DNA of 40,894 bases. It comes from Russula earlei (lineage: Eukaryota; Basidiomycota; Agaricomycetes; Russulales; Russulaceae). Numbering within the stretch: position 1 is the first letter of the stretch; the number at the start of each line of letters is the position of its first letter. The stretch is taken from assembly GCA_025769875.1 (NCBI GenBank), contig JAGFNK010000464.1:1-40894 (forward strand). Reading direction: 5' to 3'. Below, piece after piece: positions 8,921 to 19,174 of the stretch. The notes under the pieces were generated by a model. That model was not told the DNA's origin and searched no databases. It saw only the letters and a list, made by a program, of their open reading frames with translations. A program made the translations under genes and the position numbers.

Positions 8921-9720
8921 TGGTGGTGGAAAGTGGCAGCAACATGAGAGAGAGGGCAGTGGCAGCATGGTCACAAGGGTGGCAAGTGGCAATGATATGA
9001 GAGCGCAAGCACAGCTGTTCCTGGGTCAAGACTGGTCTGAACTGGTCAATTGACTGCAAATGACCGAATGTAACTGGTCACATGTGGTCTGGTCTGGTTT
9101 TTTGTAGATTTGGCAAACCAGTAGCCAGTCATGGTCTCAGTCACACCAAAATTGTGGGAAAAACCAGACTTAACCAGACTTTGAAGCACTACTAAGAGAC
9201 AGTGCCACTGTGTTCACAATGATCCATATGCTGGGGGCAAACAGTCAGGCAAGCATGCCAAGCCCAATGCAACATCTGCTGCAACAAATGTGCACATGTG
9301 TGCCCTCAGGGAACTGTCATCTCAAACCCCCCTCCCTTGGAATCCCCCTCCCTCAGATGCCACCACCTCCCTTGAACCAGGTCCCTTCAGACTTGCACCA
9401 CTGCCTATTCTAGCAGCCTCATCTTCTGCTGATCCTTACAATAGAAAATCTTCTTTTGTATTGTAATTTATTTGCCAGATACATAATAAATAAGTGATTG
9501 AATAAGTTATTAAGAAAATACTTTGGTGTCATTTACACAAGTGATTGAAGCCCCAATTCTCTTGCCAACCCAATCACCTTTTATAGTAATTCTTGATCAT
9601 CTAACCCACCACTAAAAGTATGCAACTGATGGTGTCCCTTTTAAAAAATGTGCTAGACATGTGCAACTTCAGTCTCCACCTTGGTTGAGATTATAGTTTT
9701 GGTTCCTCATTCGGGCGATA
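8921..9720. other. no gene seen; low-complexity flank and CTGGT-rich stretch
   Basis: 8921-9000 is GTGGCA-rich DNA like the blocks at 13229-13500 and 26800-28273. 9021-9186 carries many CTGGT motifs and weak inverted ends (AGACTGGTCTGAACTGGTC against AGTCTGGTTAAGTCTGGTT), perhaps a decayed small DNA element. 9430-9530 is AT-rich. No protein is recognised. Confidence 0.4.
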
Positions 9721-11500
9721 CTCAATCGAATTCCGATGGGGCAGCCAGCTAGAGTTTGGTCTATGTGGTTGATATACAACGAACACCAACGGGATTTTCA
9801 GGACCAAAGAGAGTAGCAAGCCGGATAGGGTGAGAAGAATAGCGGTCTCTGTTCTGCTGAAAAGTGCCACGGGTAACTTGACCGTGTCCGTCTGGTGACT
9901 CTGGTCTTTTGGACGGATAAGCTCTACAACAAAAAGTAAACTAAGGGATGTAATAGAACTCGAGGGAGTGGGCGCACCTAACCGAAATTGAAGGAAGCGA
10001 GAAGGACGGGGCGAGGCAGATAAAGGCGATGATGGCGGACGTGCGCATCGTAATTATCGCCGATTGAAAATGAAGGTCGGAAAGCGGTGGAGAAAATGCT
10101 GTTGATTGGTAACCAGTACCAAGCGTGAAACGAAGAGGAGCGCTGCCGGAGAGCATTGAGAATCCAGGCATTGGCTCTTATACTCCCCCTGGTGAGCCTG
10201 CTCCTGTACGTGGCCAACAGTGAATCTCCCCGCTTCATCACATCAAGATCTATCAGCTTTGATAGATTGATATTTCCGGACTTGCAGGCTTGAGAGCCGT
10301 GAGCGCAACATGACGGGACCACTTCCGACAGGCTGAGCACGCTCTAGTCAACTCAGTGGCCAGGTTGGCTCCGTTCTTCCTCGTCGTATCTCCTGTCCTT
10401 CCTACAGCTCCTTCCCCGATCGTCCCGGTCCCAAGCTACCTCTGTGCCTAACGTGCCGGTTCTCTCAAGTTTCCGCTCGCTTTTTCCCATGTGACACGAG
10501 TTGCGTCTGTACTTTTCGTTTTCATTTTCATTTTGCAGGTTCTCTCTCATCCTCTCACCCCTCTTCTTCCCATCACCCTCGAGCGGCTCACTGCATGGCC
10601 ATCACAATGTTCATGCCCCCCACCCCCGATTCTCGCCTCTCGCCTAGTGAAACATGTCCGGAGACACGCAAGTGAGTTCGTAAGACTGATGGACCCAATG
10701 ATAGAATAGATGAGATGAGATGAAAGGAGAGAGGAGCGAGAAACCCAGCGGGCACGCAGGAGACGACGTTTGTGTGCATTTGTTCAGTCAGATCCGCTCG
10801 GGCACATACAAAGAAGGGAACGAGAAAGCCACTCCCTGTATTCGAGACATGTTTTTATATACAGGAGAGGAGCTAAGGCCTGAAAGGCAGCCGTATGAAA
10901 GGAAATCCGAATCAATGAATGGAAGGGGTCAGACCGGACGACACAAGGCGTCGAGGCGTCGTCTCCGGTGGCTGCGCTGGAACGTGGCGATCGGTGGTGG
11001 CGAGCACTTGAGAACGCAGTCGAGGGACGTGAGGGAGGTGATGCGAGGGCAAACTGGAGGTGACCGGACGCACGATGGGGGCGATGATGTACTCATGTAA
11101 GTGAATGTGAATTCCGCCGCCAGCCACAATCCGCTACACATCTCCCGCCCAGGGACTTGAGATTTTGACTGTCCCCAGTCAAACTGTCTAGAGTGGAGTT
11201 TTCAGCCATATGCGCGTTGTGGTGTCGTCATAGCTGCAGCTGTCCCGAGGTCCTCCGTCGTGCAAGAAGAAAGTGAGCTTGCGACTGACAAACCGAGCAA
11301 GCTTGAACTGCTTGCAACGAAAAGGGGGATGATGGAGCGCTCGAGGTCATCGTATGCTGGTACGTGTGGCAAGGAGGCGGGACTAGGTGGCGTGAGAGTT
11401 GACGAGCCAGTAGTGGAGAGAGGCAGGGCGTGCACATGTGCGTGCTTCACTCTGTCGTCGTGCGTCGTGGTGCTGTTGAGATAAAGAGTAGCCGAGGTGT
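9721..11500. other. CpG-rich unassigned stretch
   Basis: This 1.8-kb stretch keeps many CpG sites, unlike the CpG-poor repeats around it, and shows no LTR or inverted-repeat ends that I can find. Several open frames on both strands are short and unrelated to anything I recognise. It may be single-copy host DNA with a promoter and 5' exon (see 10595-10883). Confidence 0.4.
10595..10883 (+). CDS. possible host 5' exons (hypothetical)
   Basis: ATG at 10595 follows a pyrimidine-rich leader. The frame reads MAITMFMPPTPDSRLSPSE and meets a strong donor GTGAGT at 10672; an acceptor GCACGCAG ends at 10759, giving an 88-nt intron. Spliced, it continues KRRRLCAFVQSDPLGHIQ and stops at 10881-10883, giving about 66 residues unless another intron follows. 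I do not recognise the protein. An alternative unspliced frame of 126 residues (10720-11100) overlaps it. Support is only from splice signals and composition. Confidence 0.25.
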
Positions 11501-11504
11501 TGAT

Positions 11505-11625
11505 GCGTCGGCCCAAACTATCCGGGCGGCCCACAGGCCCGGACCACATAAGCATTTCAGCTCAGTTGCTGCAATGTGTATGATAGTAAATTGATAGTGT
11601 GATCTAAGACAATCAGTAGCTAGCA
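11505..11625 (+). repeat. dispersed repeat Q, copy 1
   Basis: The stretch from GCGTCGGCCC through GGCCCGGACC, CAGCTCAG, TGTGTATG and AATCAGTAGCTA is shared in the same order with 40176-40305. Divergent, with gaps. The ends and the type of element are unknown. Confidence 0.5.
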
Positions 11626-11904
11626 CAAAGCAATTGTGAAAACAATTTGATAGTTACCACAGATAAAATAATTAGGGACACTCTCAGATACTTAAGAGCA
11701 TTGTACATACAGTGGATACTTCAGTTTCGTCTCACAGAAACTGAAGTAAGTACTTACTATCTCATGATCTTATCAGTAGCTGATTACATGTTGTAGTAAA
11801 GTTTCATTAGGTAAATTTGACACAATAGTTTTGTCTCACAGAAACTGAATAAAGTTTTATTAGATCTACTACAATCTAATCTACCTTATCACTGTGCGAT
11901 TCAA
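11626..11904. other. AT-rich spacer, no gene seen
   Basis: Contains the phrase TCGTCTCACAGAAACTGAA and its near copy TTGTCTCACAGAAACTGAA about 110 bp apart (11728 and 11832). Nothing else is recognised. Confidence 0.4.
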
Positions 11905-12260
11905 CAGGTGCAGTGCATAGCTGCTGCTCCTGCTCCTGCAGTCGCGGGTGCACCATCAGCTTTGTCACATTGAGTGGTGAGCTCTGTGGAAGGCCACATA
12001 GCATTGTTGACAGAGGTGGAGGGTGTGGTCGGCGGCAGGGCCAACTTGTGCGTTGCTTGTGCCAGTGCCTTGTGATAGCTATAAAGGGGCTTCCTCCACT
12101 GCATGTGGCAACGGCATGTGTGAATGCGTGAGTGGAAGGGCAGATGATGTGAAAGGCTGCGTGCAGTGTGCTGCTGGTATCAGCAGCATCTTCTTTGTCA
12201 GTTTGGTGACAGTATCTGCTCCTGTGGCAGTGCCTGGCTGGGCTCTGGTCTGGGGCATTC

Positions 12261-13223
12261 TGTCATGAACCATTCTCCGGAGAGGGCCCTTGAAGGACCC
12301 TTCCTTATAGGAGGAAACCCAGCCTCTATGGTGTCACCCTGTTCACACAAGCAAAAGGGGTGAGTAGAGGTGTCCACAATATCGCGTGCGCATTGTTGCG
12401 CGAGCGATTCTCGGCACAATCGACATACAGCAAGCCCCACTTAATGGCAACCCTTCTAGCAATAAAGGACAGTATTAGGGCCCTCCTAGGGACCCTTTAG
12501 GACGACTCTAGGTGCCCTACAATAGGTACTAACCTAGTATCAAAGACCCTACAACGTGTTATTAGACCGACTCTAATAACTATAGAATGAACTAGAAGGC
12601 AATACTAAGGACCTTAATAGAAGTGTTAGGGTCGACTCTAAGGACCCTAATAGAACTATATAAGGGCCTTATAAGATAACGCTATTCCCTGACCAAACTA
12701 CAAGTCCTCAAATGACCGGCCCTAAACTAACTGACAGAAAATGAATCAGGTGCTTGCACATGCACTAGAATGTTAAACACATGGACAATGAAAGCTCTTA
12801 CTCATCAGGAGAAGCCTTCTTACTCAGCAGATTACTGAGCATGACTGAGCATGCTCAGTAAGCGCACTCCGACTTCTTACTCATCATTCTATTGTGCTTG
12901 ATAACAAGGTTATGACTTGTTCTCTATTTAGCAGTTCCTTTGTAGTATATAAGCGCTCAATAAAGTAGCGGACAGTCCTCAGACTGTCCATTTGTTTAAG
13001 GCACTCTCTATTCCTAGGATACTCCTCTAAAGGACCATCCCCTCATGACTATCCTGGCCTCCTCTCTGCATGACTGTTCAACTCTCACAGTAACAGTACC
13101 TCTTTGGTATTTGTTACTACTCTGGACTCTACTTCTTGCCCACGCCGTCTTGGATGTCTACCGACTCGTCTTTGAGCTTACCCCTTGCTCTTGAACTGGA
13201 TAGTTCAACAGTGAGTCTTGACA
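12261..13223 (+). mobile_element. solo LTR E2, target duplication CATTC
   Basis: 963-bp LTR, TGTCATGAACC to GAGTCTTGACA, with perfect CATTC at 12256-12260 and 13224-13228. TATATAA at 12946-12952 is followed by a hairpin at 12970-12989. Inserted in block P1. Confidence 0.95.
12970..12989 (+). promoter_or_regulatory. post-TATA hairpin of LTR E2
   Basis: Arms GGACAGTC and GACTGTCC close a CTCA loop, 17 nt after TATATAA. LTR E3 keeps the stem with a TTCA loop (19822-19841). LTR D has GGCAGTC / GACTGTCC with GTCA (8576-8594). Confidence 0.7.
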
Positions 13224-13560
13224 CATTCTTGGTCTCCTTGGGTGATGCTGGTAGCGAAGGACAGCAACAGTGCTGCAATGCTGGTGTCATGCAGAACTGG
13301 AACCACGGTGGCGATGGTAGCTGGCATTGAGATGATGGCTGAGGGTGAGACCAAGACTGAGACAGGGAATGGAGCTGGGGCTACAGCGGTGAGTGAGGCT
13401 GAACCTGAGGTGACTGGAGATGGGGCAGAGGAGGTGGCAGACAGAGCAGGTACGATGATGGAGGCAGGTGCTGAAGCATCAGGTGACCCAATCTGACGTG
13501 GACTGAGGGAATGGTGAAAAACTGACTCTGCAAGGTGTCTGTTGATTAACAACTCAGTAC

Positions 13561-14060
13561 CTACTTCAATACCTTACCTATGTCATCTGAGTGGAATTAG
13601 GTTTGGTACTGTGATGTCAACTTGACTGTGTTTAATGTCAACAAAGACAGCACTCTGCATTTGTCAGAAATTCTGTCAAGCACCCACCAAAGGAAAGGCC
13701 ATTCCAATGCACACTTGGTGGCCACACTTGTGCTGTGTACCATCCTCTGCTCTCCACACCACTGCCCTCCCTCTCCTGCACCCTACTCCCTCTCTCTCCC
13801 TCTTCCCATGCTTCCCCATCTTCCTTAGCTTGCCTGATGATGCAAGGATCATCACATTCAACACATTCCTTGGGTCTCTCATGCATTTTGTGTGTGTTTG
13901 GATTCTCCCCCTGTTTTCTTCTGTTCTCCCATTTGACAGTGCTAACTATGTTTTTTTGTTTTTCTGCCATCTTTCATTTATCTCTCTCCTCAATTTACAC
14001 TGTACTAATTATGTCTTCCAGGTCAATGTTGTGTGGCACATATGTCCATGGCCATTCCTG
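13561..14060. other. no gene seen
   Basis: CpG-poor, pyrimidine-rich DNA without a recognisable domain, repeat or terminal repeat. Overlapping open frames on both strands are short and compositionally simple. Confidence 0.4.
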
Positions 14061-14320
14061 TGAGAACTCACTGTTGAACAATCCAGTTCAAGAGTGAGGG
14101 GAGAGCTTGAAGACAAGTTGATAGACATGTAAGACAGCATGGGTAAGGAGGAGGGTCCAGAGCAGTAATAGGTACCACAAGGCACTGTCACTGGTAGCAT
14201 GAAGAAGTTGTACAGAGCAGAAGCCAGAGCAGAAGAAGGTGGTCCTAAAGGAGTACCTTTGGTAAAGGGAGTGCTGTCAAGACATGTACTGCTGATCACT
14301 AAGGACTCAGGAGCAGGTAT
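14061..14320 (-). mobile_element. mosaic LTR fragment (E-like 14061-14274, D-like 14275-14320)
   Basis: 14061-14274 matches the 3' part of LTR E in minus orientation (AACTCACTGTTGAAC ...), CpG-depleted and diverged. At 14275 it switches to TGTCAAGACATG and about 45 bp matching the end of LTR D, also minus. No target duplications. An old recombinant or nested remnant. Confidence 0.6.
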
Positions 14321-14418
14321 TGGCTGTTCAGGACTTCCACAAAAAGTACCCTTGATTACCAAGACCTGTGACCATACAACATGTGACTTTTCTCTGTTTG
14401 CCAGTACAAACAGATTAT

Positions 14419-14432
14419 AAAAAGGGGATGAA
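14419..14432 (+). promoter_or_regulatory. polypurine tract before LTR F
   Basis: AAAAAGGGGATGAA lies directly before TGTTACGAAC, where a retrotransposon places its plus-strand primer. It marks LTR F as a 3' LTR. Confidence 0.55.
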
Positions 14433-15364
14433 TGTTACGAACTGCTCCTTACCCCCCTTAGTGCCTTACCACTATGACATCATACAATGATTATGTTTAT
14501 CCTTGATGGAATGACCAAGTCATTGTCCTCACTCCAAGGCCTCATCCAGGCACTCTCCAGCACCCAGTTACCAACTCCCTTGCAGAGGGACATACACCAC
14601 AAAGCCGACATGATCAGGAGCATGTCAGGAAACAACATCAGAAGGCTTCAGGCCACTTTATCCCACCAGGGCCATCATACCCATCACTGCACAGCACCAC
14701 TACTACCAGAGTCCCAGTCACAGGGAACCCATGAGTCATGAGCACCCCAGTCATAGGGCATGCTCAGGTCATAGGACCAAACATGTCCAGGGTCACAAGA
14801 CTTTGTTGTTTGGTCAACAGAAGTGTCTGTTTACTGGTAGACAGACTCAGGTTCAAACTCTGCTCTACATGTGAGTAGGAGATCATTTGCTGAATGCACC
14901 AGTAGGAGGACAGTAGACCTGCCCTCAAGTATTAGTCAGATGGTCTGTGTGCCATTGCCTGTTATGTATATAAACCCACCAATTGTCAATGACAGTCCTT
15001 AAACTGTCCATTTGTGATTCTCCCCCTGTACTCCATTGCAACTGAAGCTGTACCACCATTCCCTCTGTTCTCCTTCAAGACAGTGGAGTTTAAAGACTTC
15101 CCTTGTTTCCCTGTGTACTCCTTCATGACTGCACATTACAGTTCCTCTGCCCATCCACTTGTACTCCAGCATGACTGCAAGGTTAAGCAAACCCTGGCCT
15201 CCTCTTCACTTCTCCAGGTCCAAGTCCCCATTCCCATTTGGCTCATCCTTTGGACCAAGCTTTTGCTTATCAGGTTCATCATCCTCAATGTCCAGCACAT
15301 CTACCTTGCTTACACCAACTGCCCCTGCAGGCTGTAGTATTGGCCCAGCAGTGAGTATTCAACA
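14433..15364 (+). mobile_element. LTR F, probable 3' LTR
   Basis: About 932 bp, TGTTACGAACTGC to GAGTATTCAACA, related to D and E in overall plan: TATATAA at 14967-14973, then a hairpin (14991-15008), the phrase ACTGTCCATTTGTGA, and a CAGTGAGT-type end. CpG-poor, so old. Flanking 5-mers (ATGAA and AAGGT) differ, as expected for one LTR of a deleted element. Confidence 0.75.
14991..15008 (+). promoter_or_regulatory. post-TATA hairpin of LTR F
   Basis: Arms GACAGT and ACTGTC close a CCTTAA loop. The loop differs from LTRs D and E while pairing is kept. Confidence 0.6.
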
Positions 15365-16250
15365 AAGGTCCCCTTAGTATACAATTCCATTATTTTTTTA
15401 CTTCCATTCCCAACTCCAAAACTCCTAAAAAACATTTTCTCCTATTTTATCCCCTAAGTAACATACATGTAAAACCTATAAAATAGCTTGTCTTTGCCAG
15501 TAAATGTAACAACAAGTGTTCACTGTTCTTGAGATCCCCTTTGCATGCACACAAAAGTCTCCTGTCTCATCTCCTACCACTGCTCTGCATCATTCACATG
15601 CACCTCTGCCTTTGCCCCACATCCATGGCCCACCAGCCCACCTTCCCGATGTGCACATTCCCATCACCTGGGCATCTTATCTTCACCATCTCCATCATCT
15701 TGCACTTGACATGTCAATCTTGGAAGGAGGTCATGAGCCATTGGCCAAATTGTGTTTAACTCATGGTCAATAAATAATATCATTTTACTCTATGAGCATG
15801 TCAAGATGTTGAATCAACTCATGATGCAAAGCTTATTCACACAAAGTGTTACAGGCCAAATATGGTGGATTTTGCTCCACCAAAGGCGAAGACACTCAAA
15901 GCACCTTCATGGTGCAATGCACTATGCCTCAGGACCCGAAAGGGACTGGAATAAAATTTTTGGAACCCTCCCCCTTTGTGGGGGAAAGTTGCTCCAAACG
16001 ACTCTTTACCTCAATCTCACATCCATCTCATCTGTTTCCAATCGCATGTGCTAAAAGTTAAAAAGCCAAAAAGAAGTTTTACTTAAATGTCTCAGATATG
16101 GGCCCAAGCAAAATGTCTTAAGGACACTGTGGAGCTCACCAAGAGTGAAAGCTTGTTGCTGCAGCTAAAGGCCACAAAGGCAATATTGGCTTACTTGACT
16201 CAAGAAATTTTTTACTACAAAGCAAAACTTTACAACTAGTACTTACAAGT
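15365..16250. other. no gene seen
   Basis: CpG-poor DNA with short open frames only. A TATA-like TACTTAAAAGG near 16268 probably belongs to the degraded copia LTR that ends at 16422; the 5' edge of that LTR could not be fixed. Confidence 0.35.
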
Positions 16251-16422
16251 ATTGTAGGTGCAAAGGTGTACTTAAAAGGCTTGAAAAGCGAGCCAACAAA
16301 AAAGATCAAGAGACAATTCTGTATTCTGAAATCCCCCTCATGTGCTACTAGTCCTGCTCCCGGCTCCCGTGTATTGATTGTCACACCCTCAGACCGTCAC
16401 CTCAGCCTCATAATCTTCACCA
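16250..16422 (+). mobile_element. Ty1/copia 5' LTR, 3' portion (left edge unresolved)
   Basis: The sequence ends ATCTTCACCA directly before a copia-type primer site, so 16422 is the inferred LTR end. Upstream TACTTAAAAGG may be the TATA box. No start was found. Confidence 0.45.
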
Positions 16423-16434
16423 GGTTATGGGCCC
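16423..16434 (+). promoter_or_regulatory. primer-binding site for initiator tRNA-Met (internal fragment)
   Basis: GGTTATGGGCCC is complementary to the anticodon-stem region of initiator tRNA-Met. The same site is used by Drosophila copia, which primes from a half-tRNA. It lies 72 nt upstream of the gag start, as expected. Confidence 0.7.
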
Positions 16435-16506
16435 TAAAGATGCCCAATAAAGCAGTATGCACCTTACTAAGAACATTTAATGCTTACCTCATTTTATCCA
16501 AGCACT

Positions 16507-17412
16507 ATGAATGAAGACTTTAGGACACCTGTAACCAAGTTAGCAGCAGATGGGGCAAATTGGGTCACATACTGAGACCAAATGACATGGGCATTGAGTG
16601 CCCATGGCATGCAGGATCACCTCTCTTCCACATCAATCACTCAGGTGTACAGAGACACTGGGAGTATCAGGGGCATAACCCCTGAGGTGTGTTGGGCCTC
16701 GGATGAGGCTGTTGTCAAGCATATGGTCACAACAGCCGTGCCTGATACAGTGTTCAACCGCATCAAAAGTGGTACCTGTGCAAAGGATGTGTGGGACAAG
16801 TTAAAAGGGATCTTTGAAGGAAGACCCAGGAACTTACTGGTTGACTTAGGAAGGAAGCTCCAAAACATGCACTGTGGAGAAGATGACAATGTGTGCGAGC
16901 ACTTTGAAAGCCTCGCTGACATGCATGAGCAACTAGCAGCCATGGGCAAGAGCATCAGCGACAAGTCCTATGCCAACATCATTATGGGGTCATTAGCTGA
17001 GTCCTACAATGGTGCCCTCAACTCTATCTCCACTGTGGCTGACATCGTGGGAAAGGACATCACCCCGACATCTGTCACCTGCCTCATCACGGACAAATAT
17101 GACAAATATGCCCTAAGGAAAGACAAGTCTGACAATGATGAAGCATTTGCAGCTAAAGCTCAAAGGAAGCAAAAGTGCAACATCAAATGTTTTAACTGCC
17201 ACAAAAGGGGGCATGTGAAGGCTGACTGATGGGTGAAGGGCAGTGGCAAGAAGGGCCAAGGACTGAAGTGTAGAACCAAGTCGAAGGATGGCGCTGCTGT
17301 AGCTGCTGAGAAGACTGAGGAGGTTGAGGCCTGGGGGGCCATTGAAAGCATCACAGACGATGACACAAATACAAATGGACAAGACTCAGGGCAAGACAAC
17401 TTGCATGCCTGA
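16507..17412 (+). pseudogene. Ty1/copia gag (UBN2-like) with two TGA stops
   Basis: ATG at 16507 opens MNEDFRTPVTKLAADGANW; codon 23 is TGA (VTY-stop-DQM, where relatives have Arg). The frame then runs to 17229 with the usual UBN2 features: WALSAHGMQDHL, ITPEVCWASDEAVVKHMV, FNRIKSGTCAKDVWDKLK, QLAAMGKSISD. Next comes a zinc knuckle CFNCHKRGHVKAD whose fourth ligand Cys is a TGA stop. Beyond it the frame continues (WVKGSGKKGQGL ... VEAWGAIESITDDD) to 17410-17412. The protein would be the particle and RNA-binding protein of a copia element. No protease or integrase follows. Confidence 0.9.
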
Positions 17413-17639
17413 AGACCTGAAGAACAGTTAGTGACAGCAATGGGAAAAACATGCACCAAACATGAGGCCATGTCACTGACTGGGGGCGGTGTTGCTGACA
17501 AATCAGTTCATGTGCGAGACATATGCACAGAGTTGAGCAAGAACAACAAGTTCTCGCAAGGTTCGGGGATCTTGGTGATGACAATGCCAAGGCAATTGTG
17601 TACCACGGAGAGGAATGATAAATGATAAGTCTGCACATT
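17413..17639. other. tail after copia gag, no domain seen
   Basis: About 220 bp between the gag relic and LTR L. No protease (DSGAS-type) motif was found in any frame, so the copia pol is absent. Confidence 0.4.
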
Positions 17640-17733
17640 TGAAGACTTAGAGGATTGAAAGGTTTCCTAAGATGAATGCTTGATTGCTTGCAAGCCTACA
17701 AGTTCCAAAGCGAGAATCCAGTGATATTCACGG

Positions 17734-17758
17734 GAGAACAAGCTTAGAGCTTGTTCTC
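17734..17758 (-). promoter_or_regulatory. post-TATA hairpin of LTR L
   Basis: Arms GAGAACAAGC and GCTTGTTCTC form a perfect 10-bp stem with loop TCTAA, 13 nt after the TATA box. Confidence 0.75.
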
Positions 17759-18003
17759 ATCAATGAAAAGGTTTATATACAAAGGGACTGTCTATATCAA
17801 ATAGTGTCCTTAAGGGAACAGCAAGGTGATCAAGAGGAACATGCTGGAACATAGTGGGTTGCAACATTTTCCTTTTACGTTTACTTCTTACCTTTTGCTA
17901 TGGACTGCTTGTCTTCATACATCCTTTTACTTACTGGCCTCATGATCTCTTACATCTTGTGATCCCTTCTGTGATATCATGTAATCCATACACATCCAGG
18001 TAA

Positions 18004-18833
18004 TGTTACGAACCAAGGCCAGGTCCTGGCTGAAGATTGTCCTATTTCACTCAAGAAAGACCTCTCTCACTTTGCATTGCCGACTCCCTTCCATTTTCTG
18101 GGCTATCCCTCCTGCGGTACAAGATATCACTATTGCAAAGGCACTATAACACGACCAGGCACCCGTTTCCTAATCGGGTAATCATCGCGTGGCAGCCACA
18201 TGGCCACCCAGCCACCAAGGACCCGAAACAGCGGCACAAACTCTTAGAAACTGTTGCATAAATCATCTGACGTCATCAAGGCTCCAATGACATCATAGCT
18301 GACTGAGCGACTCCACAATGACCTCATAGGCTCACTAAGCGCTCCACAGTGACATCATAATGATGTCATCACTCCACGATGATCAGTAATGCGCTCAGTA
18401 AGCCTGAAGCTTGACACAAGCGAGTTTATGCCTCTGTAGTCCTATTGGATGGTACCAAAGAGTCTAGAATAGTCCTAGTTCTTTGTAATCAACCTTGTAC
18501 ACTGTATATAAGCCCCAATGAAACATGGCAGTCGTCAGACTGTCCATTTGTGATACTCTCATCTTCCTGGGTACTCCCCTGCGACCGCTCAGTCTAAAGA
18601 TTCCCCCTCGCTTCCAAGGTACTCTTCAACAACCGCCTTGTTTAAAGTCCCCTCACTACACTGGCCTCCAGCCTTCACCTTTGTCTCTTGCAACACCTAC
18701 CAGTCCCTATCTGGTACCTCCTCGTCGTTTGGCTCGTCCTCTTGTTCAACGCCGTCTTCGCCGCGTATCATCTGTTCCGACCCTTGCCCACCTGCTCCTG
18801 AGTCCACACGGATCAGCAGTATGTGTCTTGACA
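18004..18833 (+). mobile_element. solo LTR D2, target duplication GGTAA
   Basis: 830 bp, TGTTACGAACC to GTCTTGACA, with perfect GGTAA at 17999-18003 and 18834-18838. The uninterrupted site is seen in LTR C2 near 24830. Post-TATA hairpin at 18527-18545. Confidence 0.95.
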
Positions 18834-19063
18834 GGTAACACTGGATTGCTGTTACTTTCCCTTTGTTTGGTTCTCTTTCCATTTATATTCACTTCTTAGT
18901 TTCGACTGTGCAATGCTGTGCACTTACTGTGCAGCACAGTTACTTGATTATGACTCATTCATGGCCTCATTTCTATGACTCCTACTTATTATGACTCCTA
19001 GTAGCACAGTCAAAGCACAGCTATTGCTGCGCTTCTCCTGTATATATAAGCTCAGTACTTTGT

Positions 19064-19085
19064 GACCAAAGCACTAAGCTTGGTC
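19064..19085 (+). promoter_or_regulatory. post-TATA hairpin of LTR C1
   Basis: Arms GACCAAAGC (one bulged A) and GCTTGGTC, loop ACTAA. The inverted copy C2 (23301-23322) keeps the stem and has loop CCTAA. Confidence 0.65.
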
Positions 19086-19174
19086 TCTTGTAGAATGCAG
19101 CCTATTCTTGTCCAACATATTTGCCTGCAACCCACTTCACTCCTAATCTTCAAACCACATCCACATCTCCATCT

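Larger units (their letters stand above)
11905..13560. repeat. low-complexity block P1 (Ala/Pro/Ser-type), split by LTR E2
   Basis: 11905-12260 and 13224-13560 are rich in GCTG, GGTGGC and GAGACC words and translate on the minus strand as Ala/Ser/Pro/Val-rich sequence. Phrases such as GTGCTGCAATGCTGG and GGTGAGACCAAG recur in the block at 26380-28273, so both belong to one repeat family. No start, domain or conserved motif suggests a real protein. Confidence 0.55.

Noticed and set aside
9021..9186. CTGGT-rich stretch as a MITE
   Set aside because: The inverted ends match at only about 12 of 20 positions and no target duplication is visible.
11505..11625. Helitron end for repeat Q
   Set aside because: No TC start, no CTRR end with a preceding hairpin, and no Rep/helicase frame was found.
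12198..12440. Frame MGLAVCRLCRESLAQQCARD, seen also near 4275 and 38470
   Set aside because: It recurs because all three places are copies of LTR E. It ends at unrelated host sequence in each case.
13638..14097. Overlapping frames of 100-140 residues on both strands
   Set aside because: Overlapping frames on opposite strands in simple pyrimidine-rich DNA; no conserved motif.
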